Shown in pieces: positions 1 through 9,433 of a stretch of 64,000 nucleotides of DNA. The translations under genes and the position numbers were made by a program. Below the pieces are notes generated by a model. That model was given only the letters and a program-made list of their open reading frames with translations, had not been told where the DNA came from and ran no database searches. How positions within the stretch are numbered: position 1 is the stretch's first letter; each line of letters starts with the position of its first letter. Source of the DNA: Microvelia longipes (lineage: Eukaryota; Arthropoda; Insecta; Hemiptera; Veliidae); contig JACMZG010001913.1 in NCBI GenBank assembly GCA_018340805.1, positions 10,361,590-10,425,589 of the forward strand, given 5' to 3'.

Positions 1-524
1 ATTTGTATTTAAAATATTTCGCTTACTTTTATTAATTCTAAGAGGATAGTAGATGCAACCCACCTGAGGTGGTTCCTGCAGAGTGAATTCCCTGATTCTA
101 TAAACTATTCATTTTTAGATGTATAGTTTATAGATAGTCTACTTGGCAGCATACAACATTTCATGTAATTGTGTCCAATTTCGAAACAACAGGAACTTTG
201 GAGGTTCTAAAACTAAACTAAATGAGAATTATGTATGTAATGTTTTTAAGCATTTAAAAGGAAATTCGCCCGACATGCGGATCATCGCGCCAGATTTTTT
301 TTAAATACATAAATTGAAATTATATGAGGAATTCATTGATTGATTTTTGATTACTCGCGAAAGAAAATAAATGTTTTTTGACTCCAATAACTATTAAAAC
401 AAATTGTTTTGAAAAAATAGTTATAAAAAGTCATTAAGTTCTTGCAATTAAATGGGGAAAATCGATTATGAATTCCGAGGTAACCTGAACTGTACCCAAT
501 TTTTTTTATATAAATTATATGAAA
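1..524. other. Gene-free AT-rich flank with two repeat scraps
   Basis: No coding signal. Bases 45-85 (CCACCTGAGGTGGTTCCTGCAG) match, in opposite orientation, the 3' body of the tRNA-like SINE at 8485-8700. Bases 257-293 carry the CGCCCGACATGCGG block that recurs at 55290-55320 and in the palindrome at 55426-55479. Confidence 0.5.
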
Positions 525-610
525 AACGGGTACGGAGCACCTCGGTACTTCGGTGAGGTACCGGGAGGTACTTTGATGAGGTACTCGCTTCGCTCGTCCT
601 CAGGATAGCG
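525..610 (-). repeat. Tail scrap of the HEAD-5S-TAIL SINE family
   Basis: Reads as the tail of the 5S-related SINE on the minus strand: CGGGTACGG, then GAGGTAC repeated three times, then CTCGCTTCGCTCGTCCTCAG. The GAGGTAC triplication is local to this copy. Confidence 0.6.
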
Positions 611-1407
611 TCGTCATTGCGTTTGAGGCGTTAAATTGATACTACAGCACGTAATTACATAGTAATTACATTTGTAAAATGATATATAGAGACTGAACTA
701 GCTTTAGTTCTACAACAGTTTTTAATAATGCTTTATTTTATTATAATTTTATAAACCACTTTTACATCTTCAGAAAACTGAAACACAAATATTACAGATA
801 CATTAGGTCAACATAAACATATTCGCCCATTTTTAAGAAACATCTTACGTATACTAGTCAATGATTGTCCGACGTATTATGTTTTAAGTGAAGATAGTAA
901 AAAATAAGAAGAATATTTGTTTTTAAAAACCAAGTCTAGTCAAATCAAGTCTGTTTTTTATATTTTAAGTGTTTAATTATGTTTAATTGTTTATGATTGC
1001 TTTATCCCTCGGAATCAAAGTAGCCATCACCCCGTAAAAGGGGATGGCTCGTGATCATCCGAAGGTTTGTCTCCCTAGGATTTCCCGTTGGGAAGTGACG
1101 GTGACTATTTTGTTTTATCGTTGAAGAAATTACAAATAAAAACGAAGCATTAAGCAAAAGTTTCGAAATGTAAAAAGTTTTAAATGAAGTCATTCACATA
1201 ATGACCGCCGTGCTTTCGCTTATTTCAGAGCTTTAAAATAAGTAGAGTTATCAAGTTTAAAGGACTGGAATGTATTACTAACTGGGATCTGTGTCAGATA
1301 TGCTAATTTTTCTAGTCCAAGAGTGAGATAATTTTAGTTATGAATCACCTCTCAAGTATTTCTTTACATTAAAATGAAAAAGGGCAAAGCTTTTTATTTC
1401 TATTTAT
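611..1407. other. Gene-free AT-rich stretch
   Basis: No coding or repeat match seen. One hairpin at 1022-1048 (AGCCATC..CCCC, loop GTAAAA, GGGGATGGCT) is the only structure. The 63-codon minus-strand frame here has no recognisable domain. Confidence 0.4.
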
Positions 1408-1545
1408 TTTTACTTTTTCTCATTTATACCGTAGGTATATAGGAAAAGTATTGTGTTAGCGAAAAAATCCGAAACCGGGATGAAACTGGAATTATCCTTT
1501 TTAGGCGTTTTTATGGCCCCCTGAGTGGTTTTCGCCTCTCAATGT
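1408..1545 (+). repeat. Head module of HEAD-5S-TAIL family
   Basis: Begins with the head hairpin at 1411-1450: the arms TACTTTTTCT and AGGAAAAGTA enclose the inner palindrome TATACC-GTA-GGTATA. It continues with ATTGTGTTAGCG, AATCCGAAACCGGGATG and the CCTGAGTGGTTTTC block seen in the other copies. The 5S-like core and tail are missing, so this is a truncated copy. Confidence 0.75.
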
Positions 1546-1869
1546 ATTAAGATAGGTTATGCCTTCTCTAGTATATATCTCTATGGGTGACATAGCTTAT
1601 ACCTTATCTTCTTACTTCTCTAAATCCATGTTTATAAATCGCTGGCTATTACTTTATTATTAATTATTATTTTTTTCTGTGTTTCAGGTGAGTATTCTTG
1701 TTACTATTGAGTGTACATCATTAACCGCTTGCAGCTCTTGAACTTGTTATTCGTACGAAGGGTAAAAGTACTTCTATGCACTTAAAGGTGACAGCATATT
1801 TTCGATTTTATGAACAGTTCTTTTTGTAGAAAAGATCCTGAGCTGCCCTAACCAGCGATAGAATAGTTG
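1546..1869. other. Gene-free spacer
   Basis: AT-rich. Nothing recognised. Confidence 0.4.
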
Positions 1870-2400
1870 TCTATAATCAGACTGTTTTATTTGTCGAAAA
1901 GATTTTGTATCCACATCCTCGGTCATAGGTTGTCCTTTACGGTGAGAGAATAATTTTTGATATATCGGACTGTTCATTTCGTCGAAAAGATTTTGTATCC
2001 ACATCCTCGGTTATAGGTTGTCCTTTACGGTGAGAGAATAATTTTTATATCGGACTGTTCATTTCGTCGAAAAGATTTTGTATCCACATCCTCGGTTATA
2101 GGTTGTCCTTTACGGCGAGAGGTTCATTTCTTATACGTTTAATTTTGATAATATCGGACTGTTCATTTCGTCGAAAAGATTTTGTATCCACATCCTCGTC
2201 AATTTGTCCTTACGGTGAGAGAATAATTTTTGATATATCGGACTGTTCATTTCGTCTGTATCCACACGGTTGTCCTTTACGGTGAGAGAATAATTTTTGA
2301 TATATCGGACTGTTCATTTCGTCGAAAAGATTTTGTATCCACATCCTCGGTCATAGGTTGTCCTTTACGGCGAGAGAATAATTGTCGATATACTGTACAG
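1870..2400. repeat. Minisatellite, ~87-bp unit, about 6 copies
   Basis: The unit contains ACTGTTCATTTCGTCGAAAAG, TTTTGTATCCACATCCTCGG and TTGTCCTTTACGGTGAGAG. Copies begin near 1881, 1968, 2055, 2158, 2240 and 2308. The 2240 copy has an internal deletion and the 2055-2158 interval has a ~17-bp insertion. Open frames across it come from the periodicity. Confidence 0.9.
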
Positions 2401-2967
2401 ATCTTTTTCCAAAATGATCTGCCATCGACAGTCTTTTTGGAAAATTTTATTTACTTCGGCAGAATTTTTGCTAATTAAACAGATACTTTCTTTGCGACAA
2501 AAGTATATTTATCAACACTTTGCTTTAAAGATCATCTTTTTCGTTACTGGATTTATTTTGAGAAAACGGACAGTTAAGCTTTGCAGCTATAAATCCTAAG
2601 ATTATTTTGTTACAGCTTTTCAATCGTCTTTTACGCTGACAAGATTTTTTGTGGACAGCTTTTATCTATAAATTCCTATTGATGTCAATTACTAAAAATT
2701 GATAAAAAATGAACATTGCATCCACAACTTCTCTCTTTTGGCAGAAGCGATGAAGGTGTAAATAAAATTTTAATGGACTCTTTGCCTTATTTTACTGCCA
2801 CCGCCTCACGTTCCGCCTCCCGTTTACCGCCCTACTTTAAAAAATGATAAAATAGATAATGACTGTTAATTAGCCAAGTTTGGTTAGAAACTGTTTTATC
2901 GTAAAAACTTATTACTCTTCCTTTTTTTATGATAAGTTAAAAATAATTACAATCTTTCATAACTTTA
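2401..2967. other. Gene-free AT-rich spacer
   Basis: No domain-bearing frame and no repeat recognised, apart from a short decayed continuation of the preceding array to about 2600. Confidence 0.4.
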
Positions 2968-3172
2968 AAAAATCGGGTACGGGGTACCTCGAAACTTTTC
3001 CTCATCACATCGGATTCGCTTCGCTCGTCCTCAGAATATATAATTCGTCTTGCTTACCTCGTCCTCAGGTAGTTAATAAATTTGTTTCATTCCCAGCGAT
3101 CACCCATACAGTCACTGACAACGCTCGATGCTGCTTAACTTTTATGATCCAACAAAAATCATGGATATACAT
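2968..3172 (-). repeat. 5S rRNA-like SINE copy (minus strand)
   Basis: Read on the minus strand: a block like the central part of eukaryotic 5S rRNA (GGATCATAAAAGTTAAGCAGC...GTCACTG...GGGTGATCGCTGGGAATG), then the TAIL with GAGCGAAGCGAATCC and GAGGTACCCCGTACCCGATT. This resembles SINE3-type retroposons, whose promoter region comes from 5S rRNA. The HEAD module is absent. Confidence 0.8.
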
Positions 3173-3452
3173 GATTCTAAGAAATTACGAATATTTGTAA
3201 TAATAATTAAAAAAATGGGGCTCAGGGTACCCAGGAAATTTTCCTCATCCACCCTAGTTAGAACTCGCTTCCCTTGTCCTCAGAATATATAATTCGCCAA
3301 ATTTATACTTCAGCTTGTCTTCGGACTCGCTTCGCTCGTCCTCAGATAGTAAATGCATCCGTTTCATTCTCAGAGGTCACCTATACAGCACTGACCACGC
3401 TCAATGCTCCTTAACTTTTATGATCCAACAAAAATCATAGATATACTTATCG
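3173..3452 (-). repeat. 5S rRNA-like SINE copy with extended tail (minus strand)
   Basis: The 5S-like core is at about 3375-3430 and the tail carries a perfect GACTCGCTTCGCTCGTC at 3324-3340. Its 3' extension (AATTATTATTA..AATATTCGTAATTTCTTAGAAT on the minus strand) is shared with the plus-strand copy at 6838-7100. The two copies therefore form a ~270-bp inverted repeat 3.4 kb apart. Confidence 0.8.
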
Positions 3453-3604
3453 TATTAAAACGAAACTTAGTGTACATATTTATTATGTAAAGGAATATAA
3501 TTGTACTAAATTTTAACTTAATTAAATTTTTCCGGTTTTTTACAATTTTTTAAAAAACGTGTACAAGTCATTTGATAAAAATTGAACTAATTCTGTTAAT
3601 AAGC

Positions 3605-3955
3605 TGAAACTTAGGACATAAGTTAGTCTAATACATGGCTACATGTGTGCCAAACCTCAATCCATCGCATAATTTTTTCGCGTTTTAGGTTGTTCGAAAT
3701 TTTGCTGAGCCATTGTTGCGGGTTAAAGACGGCATAAAAACACTTTTTTCAAATAAATCAACAACGGTAGACTAATTTTTGGGCAAAGTTTCAACTCTTT
3801 AACATAAATACACTAGTAGCTACGATGATAATATACAGACACACACATACAGACAGACAACTTTGTGAAAACTACTCAGAATGCCTTAAAAACACCTAAA
3901 ACGGATAATTTCGATGGCACACCGGTTTCGGATTTTTTTTGCAAACAATACCTTT
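3605..3955 (-). repeat. HEAD-body module, minus strand
   Basis: On the minus strand this reads AAAAATCCGAAACCGG, TTATCCGTTTTAGGTGTTTTTAAGG, GTTGTCTGTCTGTATGTG, ATCATCGTAGCTAC and AACCCGCAACAATGGCTCAG. These are the successive body blocks of the family. It abuts the tRNA-like sequence at 3963. Confidence 0.75.
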
Positions 3956-3962
3956 TCACCGA

Positions 3963-4260
3963 GTCCGGTAGCTCAGTGGTAGAGCGCTCGCCTTTCGACC
4001 TGGAGGTCAAGGGTTCAAATCCAGCCGGGGGAGGACCTCAATATGAGGTTATCCCTTGTACCGTACACTCGGGAGGTCTTGAATTCAAGGCCGGCCAACC
4101 CAGCCAGGGTTTTACGTGGTTTCCTTGGCTACTAATACGCAAATGCGGGGTTGGATCTAGTTTCATCTGAGACAAGTCTGGATCCACGTTTCCGTTGTCT
4201 CCAGCTCACGAAAAGTTAATGTTCTGCGGGCTGGGGGAGATGAAGGTCGGAAAGATATAC
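3963..4260 (+). repeat. tRNA-derived SINE
   Basis: 3963-4030 has perfect internal promoter boxes: A box TAGCTCAGTGG and B box GGTTCAAATCC. The anticodon arm does not pair, so it is a SINE head or tRNA pseudogene rather than a working tRNA. The body at 4106-4155 has GGTTTTACGTGGTTTCCTTGG and GCAAATGCGGGGTTGG. That block also occurs in the 3' UTR of the LINE at 35236-35284, which suggests a SINE/LINE 3'-end relationship. A second copy of the head lies on the minus strand at 40980-41057. Confidence 0.75.
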
Positions 4261-4865
4261 TGAGCCTCTGCATGTCCTAAAACTTAGTCAGTGAAAGTGA
4301 TGGCGGCGACACGAGTAACGTAAGTGACTAGGAACAAAGTGCTCGGTTCTTGAAGACAGACGTCTCCTAATGGCACTGCGGAGCTTTGACTTTCAGGTCA
4401 GGGCTAAAGAATGAGTTTGTGCACGCTGACATCTGGGTGCTAGAGTTCTTTGTCGGGTGGCGCTGGACTGGCCAGAGCGGTGAGCCTAGCTTAGAGTCTG
4501 GTGATGCTAGTGAAACTGATGAGATTGGTGAGACTGGAAGTACGAGGTCAAGTGAGACTTATGTGATCAGAGTAGCTAGTAAGACTAGATGAAACAAGCA
4601 CACACTGAACTAGTAGTCGGCGCTAGCCAGAGTCTAGCTGGTCTAGATGAACTGGGCACACTGTGAACTAGTCGCAGATACTAGCCAGAGCAGTGAGTTT
4701 GGATAGAGTCTGGTTGGGCTAGATGAACTAGACACACTGTGAACTGGTTATATGTGCTAACGATGTACGGAGGGGGTGCTTCTAGATGATTGGATGTGTA
4801 CAAACTCAGACAAGGGTTAATGTTGAGTGAGATTTGAGTGAGGGGAAAACGCTAAATGACCCTAC
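4261..4865. repeat. GC-richer stretch with degenerate direct repeats
   Basis: From about 4480 to 4760 a ~90-bp unit recurs two to three times with heavy divergence. Key blocks are AGAGTCT..GGTCTAGATGAACT, GCACACTGTGAACTAGT and CTAGCCAGAG. The 68-codon frame across it (4386-4592) has no domain I recognise. Confidence 0.5.
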
Positions 4866-4884
4866 GGGTTAAAGCGTAAAAAAA

Positions 4885-4924
4885 TACCTTTTCTATATAA
4901 CTACGGTATAAATGAGGAAAAGTA
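4885..4924 (-). repeat. Isolated head hairpin, minus strand
   Basis: TACCTTTTCT..ACTACGGTATAAATGAGGAAAAGTA matches the family head hairpin on the minus strand. The rest of the element is not recognisable beyond it. Confidence 0.65.
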
Positions 4925-5310
4925 AAAATTATTAATTTGAAAAAGGTATTGGGTTCTCTACAACTCTATTGGGTCAAATATGTAGGTGGTATGGTATGTG
5001 AAATAATTGAATACATTAATTTAATATTATGCATTGAGGAAAAATAAATACGAAATTTCCACTTGTGCAAATACCGTGTTCCTTCCTATCTCATTCCAGG
5101 TCATTACTGTTTTTATTTTGATCTATTGATTATTATTTATTGACTGGACTGGGATTGGAGTCAAAATTTCTTTATTTTATTCGGCTCTCGTTGGATTACT
5201 TTAGTCAATGATCATCGACTGTGGTCTGTAATAAATCTAAGTTTTGTTGTCTAAGAATGACATGAATGTAGACTGAAGATGTGCTAAAATATGATGTAGA
5301 AAAAGTTCCG
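4925..5310. other. Gene-free spacer
   Basis: AT-rich. TCGACTGTGGTCTG near 5217 recurs near 44716, probably an old shared repeat. Bases 5290-5330 carry a SINE tail scrap (AAAAGTTCCGAGGTATCC..GTACCCGATTTTT). Confidence 0.45.
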
Positions 5311-6652
5311 AGGTATCCAGTACCCGATTTTTACTTTTCCTTATTCATACCGTGTATTTATACCGAAGTATTGTGTTTGCAAAACATTTCGAAACCGGGA
5401 TGTCACCGGAATTTTTTTCTTTTTAGTAAATTCAGCATTATTTATTTTATTTTTTATATTTTATTAATTTTTTTGTTATTTATTTATACGGGATTTATTT
5501 ATACTGAAGTATTGTGTTTGCAAAACAATTCGAAACGGGATGTCATCGGAATTTTTTTCTTTTTAGTAAATTCAGCATTATTTATTTTTATTTTATATTT
5601 TATTAATTTTTTTGTTATTTATTTATACGGGATTTATTTATACTGAAGTATTGTGTTTGCAAAACAATTCGAAACGGGGATGTCATCGGAATTTTTTTCT
5701 TTTTAGTAAATTCAGCATTATTTATTTTATTTTTATATTTTATTATTTTTTATTATTTATTTATACGGGATTTATTTATACTGAAGTATTGTGTTTGCAA
5801 AACATTTCGAAACCGGGATGTCACCGGAATTTTTTTCTTTTTAGTAAATTCAGCATTATTTATTTTATTTTTTATATTTTATTAATTTTTTTGTTATTTA
5901 TTTATACGGGATTATTATATACTGAAGTATTGTGTTTGCAAAACAATTCGAAACGGGGATGTCATCGGAATTTTTTTCTTTTTAGTAAATTCAGCATTAT
6001 TTATTTTTATTTTTTATATTTTATTATTTTTGTTATTTATTTATACGGGATTTATTTATACTGAAGTATTGTGTTTGCAAAACAATTCGAAACGGGGATG
6101 TCATCGGAATTTTTTCTTTTTAGTAAATTCAGCATTATTTATTTTTATTTTTTATTATTTTATTTTTTATTATTTATTTATACGGGATTTATTTATACTG
6201 AAGTATTGTGTTTGCAAAACAATTCGAAACCGGGATGTCATCGGAATTTTTCTTTTAGTAAATTCAGCATTATTTATTTTTATTTTTATATTTTTTAATT
6301 TTTTTATTATTTATTTATACGGGATTATTTATACTGAAGTATTGTGTTTGCAAAACAATTCGAAACGGGATGTCATCGAATTTTTTTCTTTTAGTAAATT
6401 CAGCATTATTTTATTTTATTTTTTTATATTTTATTAATTTTTTTATTATTTATTTATACGGGATTTATTTATACTGAAGTATTGTGTTTGCAAAACAATT
6501 CGAAACCGGGATGTCACCGGAATTTTTTTCTTTTTAGTAAATTCAGCATTATTTATTTTTATTTTTTATATTTTATTAATTTTTTATTATTAATTTATAC
6601 GGGATTTATTTATACTGAAGTATTGTGTTTTTCTTATTAGTAAATTCAGCAA
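5311..6652 (+). repeat. ~140-bp tandem array derived from the family head
   Basis: About nine units, each with GAAGTATTGTGTTTGCAAAAC, ATTCGAAAC(C)GGGATGTCA and TAGTAAATTCAGCATTATT. Unit starts are near 5359, 5500, 5640, 5780, 5921, 6059, 6195, 6331, 6468 and 6612. The first unit begins with the head-hairpin sequence (TACTTTTCCTTATTCATACCG), and the CCGGGATGTCACCGGAATT block is the same as in dispersed heads. The array thus grew by tandem duplication of a head module. The long open frames of 120-150 codons are periodic artefacts and change frame unit by unit. Confidence 0.9.
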
Positions 6653-7110
6653 TATTTTTACTTTTCCTCATTTATACCGGAGGTATATAGAGGAATAAAG
6701 TATTGCGATTAAAAAATAATCCACTAGGTGACTGTGATGTCACCTGAATTATTCGTTTTAGGTGACACAAAGTTGTCTGTCTCCATGTGAGTAAATTTTG
6801 TTTTATGACGTCATCAACCCGCAACAATGACGCAATGATTTATGTTGGATCACAAAAGTTAAGCAGCATTGAGCGTGGTCAATGCCTGGATGGGTGACGG
6901 TTGGAATTAAACTAATGTATGTACTACCTGAGGACGAGCGAAGCGAGTCCGAAGACAAGCTGAAGTATAAATTTGGCGAATTATATATTCTGAGGACAAG
7001 CGAAGCGAATCCTAAGTAGGGTGGATGAGGAAAATTTCCTTGGTACCCTGAGCCCTATTTTTTTAATTATTATTATAAATATTCGTAATTTCTTAGAATC
7101 TTGCTAGGAT
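6653..7110 (+). repeat. HEAD-5S-TAIL composite SINE
   Basis: A near-complete but compact copy. The head hairpin starts at 6655, the CCTGAATTATTCGTTTTAGGTG body follows, then a TGACGTCATCAACCCGC block. The 5S-like core is at 6843-6908 (GGATCACAAAAGTTAAGCAGC, GAGCGTGGTCAATGCCTGGA, TGGGTGACGG). The tail has GACGAGCGAAGCGAGTC at 6933-6949 and GCGAAGC again at 7000-7006. In true 5S rRNA the core corresponds to the A-box/C-box promoter region, so polymerase III transcription is likely but not shown. Confidence 0.85.
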
Positions 7111-7981
7111 CTTCTAAATTTAAATTCTTAAAAGTCTGTCTTTTAAAAAAGTTAAAATTAACTTTAACTTAGTTAGAAACTAAGTTAAATCACATGAAGT
7201 CTCCGACTTTATTAAAACCTAAATAAATTTGGGTTTAGAATTAAAAGTTTTGTGTTAAATTGTTTTTTTAAGTTTTAGAGCCGAGTGCTAATCTTAATGC
7301 TACTCGAGATGAATAGTTTTACAGTTATAGATGTAGAGATCTATAGTTATAGAGATATAGATGTAGAGATACAGCTGTAGAGATCATTAGTTATAGAGAT
7401 ATAGATGTAGGGATATAGTTGAAGGGTTCTACATAGAGATAGAGGTATAAACATATAGTTGTAATAGTCTATTGTTAAAGAGATTTACTTTTTGAGGTCT
7501 ATAGTTATTGAGATAGAGATAGTGAGATCTATACTTATTCAGATAGAGGTGTATAGATCTGTAGTTACAGAGTTATAGCTGTTGAGATTTATAGTTAAAG
7601 AGATAGAGATGTTAAGGTTTTTAGTTATTCAGATAGAGGATAGTCTATGGTTAAAGAGATTTACCTTTTGAGGTCTATAGTTATTGAGATAGAGATAGTG
7701 AGATCTATACTTATTCAGATAGTGGTGTATAGATCTATAGTTGTAGAGATGTATCTGTTGAGATTTATAGTTATAGAGATAAAGGTGTAGAGTCCTATAG
7801 TTATAGATTATTGCTGTAGAAATCTATAGTGAATGAGATAAAGATATAGCTGTTGAGATCTATAGTTATATAGATAGAGGTGTAAACATTCATTGTTATA
7901 GATATATCGCTGTAGAGACCTGTAATTAAAGACAATTTATAATTTATTGATAAAGACATCTCTATCTTTGATAGAGATTTT

Positions 7982-8129
7982 ATGGGACGTTAATTAATAA
8001 ATTTTAACTAATTTAAATGACTATATTTCGCTATACTTTACATAGCATATTCATGTCTATAAAACCTTCAGGAGAAGTTTAGAAATATAGTCATTTAAAT
8101 TAGTTGTAATTTATTAATAAACGTCCCAT
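7982..8129. mobile_element. 148-bp inverted-repeat element (MITE-like)
   Basis: Arms of about 45 bp: ATGGGACGTTAATTAATAAA at the left and TTATTAATAAACGTCCCAT at the right, continuing inward through AATTTAAATGACTATATTT and its complement. The centre is about 45 bp. It lies inside the 28-bp minisatellite. No clear target duplication is separable from the array sequence, so the superfamily is not assigned. Confidence 0.8.
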
Positions 8130-8465
8130 CAAGTTTCTCTTTACATAAATTGCCTATAATAATGGAGACTAATACTAATATTTATATAATTAAAGAGATA
8201 GAGGTGTAAATATATAGTTGTAGAGATCTATAGTTATAAGGGATAGAGTGTAGAGATATAGTTGTATAGATCTGTAACTATAAGAAATAGACTTGTAGTA
8301 GTAATATAACTGTAGACATCTATATTTATAGGGATAAAGATGTAGAAATATATCTTTAGAGATCTGCAGTTATAGGGAAAAAAATGTAGAGATATATCTG
8401 TAGAGATCTACAATGATAGGGATTGAAATGTACAGATATATTTGTAGAGATCTATAGTTATAGGG

Positions 8466-8700
8466 ATAATAATAATAATAATAATGCCCGTTTAGAGCCT
8501 TGCGGCTCATCAGGGATAACCCCTGCGGGAACCACCTCGGGTGGTAGTAGCAACCATTACGCTCAAAGTGTATTCTAAAGCTGGCGATAATTTATCTAAA
8601 CAATAATCTTCTATAAACTGAGAGCGTAACCTGGGATGCGAACCCCAGACCTCTGTGGGTGTCAAAGGTCAGTGTAAAGACTAACGCCTTAACGACCTCG
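8466..8700 (-). repeat. tRNA-derived SINE, minus strand, with (ATT)n tail
   Basis: On the minus strand: GGCCGAGGTCGTTAAGGCG (A-box region), then GGGGTTCGCATCCC (B-box region, matching GGTTCRANNCC closely), then a body with ACCACCCGAGGTGGTTCCCGCAG, ending in (ATT)n at 8466-8484. The head resembles a type II (Leu/Ser-like) tRNA. A scrap of the body is at 45-85. Confidence 0.75.
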
Positions 8701-8799
8701 GCCTCGGAGGCGATTTTGTAGGGATAGAGATGTAGAAATATCTGTAGAGATCTATAGTTATTGATACATAAGTCTATAGATAACGATGTAGAGATATAG

Positions 8800-8919
8800 T
8801 TGTAAGGAACTGCTGTTGTTATATGCTTTAGAACATTGACACCTGTGGCTCTACTACTGTTGTAAGGAACTGCTGTTGTTATATGCTTTAGAACATTGAC
8901 ACCTGTGGCTCTACTACTG
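8800..8919 (+). repeat. Perfect 60-bp tandem duplication
   Basis: 8800-8859 and 8860-8919 are identical base for base (TTGTAAGGAACTGCTGTTG ... GTGGCTCTACTACTG). There are no substitutions, unlike every other tandem repeat nearby, so it is either very recent or an assembly artefact. Confidence 0.95.
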
Positions 8920-9019
8920 TTACTTAGATATTTTAAGTTTCTGTTTAACTTCTAAGCACTTATAAAGTTATAAGTCGTTCTATTAGTCAATTTTATAATA
9001 ATCGTGTGTACTTCTGGAG

Positions 9020-9428
9020 GATGCGCTCGTTGTTAAAACAAATGGCCTTTGACTTCTTGGCCGCTACGCGGCGAGGAGGCTCCGCTTTGCAGCCGCATGG
9101 TTGTTATCCTATATCAGTTTGTCATATTACTAGTTTATATAAGTGGCATACTGCCTTATAAAAAGTGAATTTTAATTTGTATTAGTCAAAGACAGTTAGT
9201 TTTTTACATTTTGTTTTGTATGTCAATCAATAAAACTAATAAAACTAACTATTGCTGATAAAAATGTTTACACTTCATACATGTGTTAACCATAGATATT
9301 TGTACATGTGTATATGATTAAACCATCAGAAATTTGTCGAATTAATATGATTTTTTGAAATTTTTGCCTAGTCATTAATTTGGGGTAATGACATCACACA
9401 TGTTTCATAAACAACAGGGTTCGGGACA
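9020..9428 (-). repeat. Family X repeat, minus strand, part interrupted by the LTR element
   Basis: Carries the GC-rich end GGCCGCTACGCGGC (9060-9073), the AAGTGGCATACTGCC segment and the AATGACATCACACATG..AACAACAGGGTTCGGGACATTAA block. These match, inverted, the copies at 19560-19990 and 40040-40440. Its other half (GATAACTCGATAAC on the minus strand, next to a TA tract) resumes at 16368, after the BEL/Pao insertion. Confidence 0.65.
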
Positions 9429-9433
9429 TTAAC
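9429..9433. repeat. Target-site duplication, left copy (TTAAC)
   Basis: TTAAC directly precedes the left LTR and TTAAC directly follows the right LTR at 16363-16367. Five base pairs is the usual length for BEL/Pao and many other LTR integrases. Confidence 0.9.

Larger units (their letters stand above)
7290..8799. repeat. ~28-bp degenerate minisatellite with two insertions
   Basis: Repeats of ATAGTTATAGAGATATAGATGTAGAGATCT with much variation cover about 7310-7930, 8165-8465 and 8700-8799. The array is split by the inverted-repeat element at 7982-8129 and by the SINE at 8466-8700, which gives a relative order of events. Confidence 0.85.

Noticed and set aside
1002..1193. 63-codon minus-strand frame as a small gene
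   Set aside because: No domain, no conserved context and AT-rich composition; expected by chance.
2103..2478. 60-82-codon frames
   Set aside because: Products of the 87-bp minisatellite.
3963..4030. A functional tRNA gene
   Set aside because: A and B boxes are perfect but the anticodon stem does not pair and the sequence continues into a SINE body; a second copy lies at 40980-41057.
5281..6437. Long open frames of 120-150 codons in several phases
   Set aside because: They follow the ~140-bp tandem unit, change phase between units and repeat the same low-complexity peptide.
6843..6908. A true 5S rRNA gene
   Set aside because: Only the central promoter-like part matches; the 5' and 3' ends of 5S rRNA are missing and the unit is dispersed with a SINE tail.
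7290..8799. CRISPR-like array
   Set aside because: The units are contiguous and degenerate with no spacers, and the window is animal DNA.
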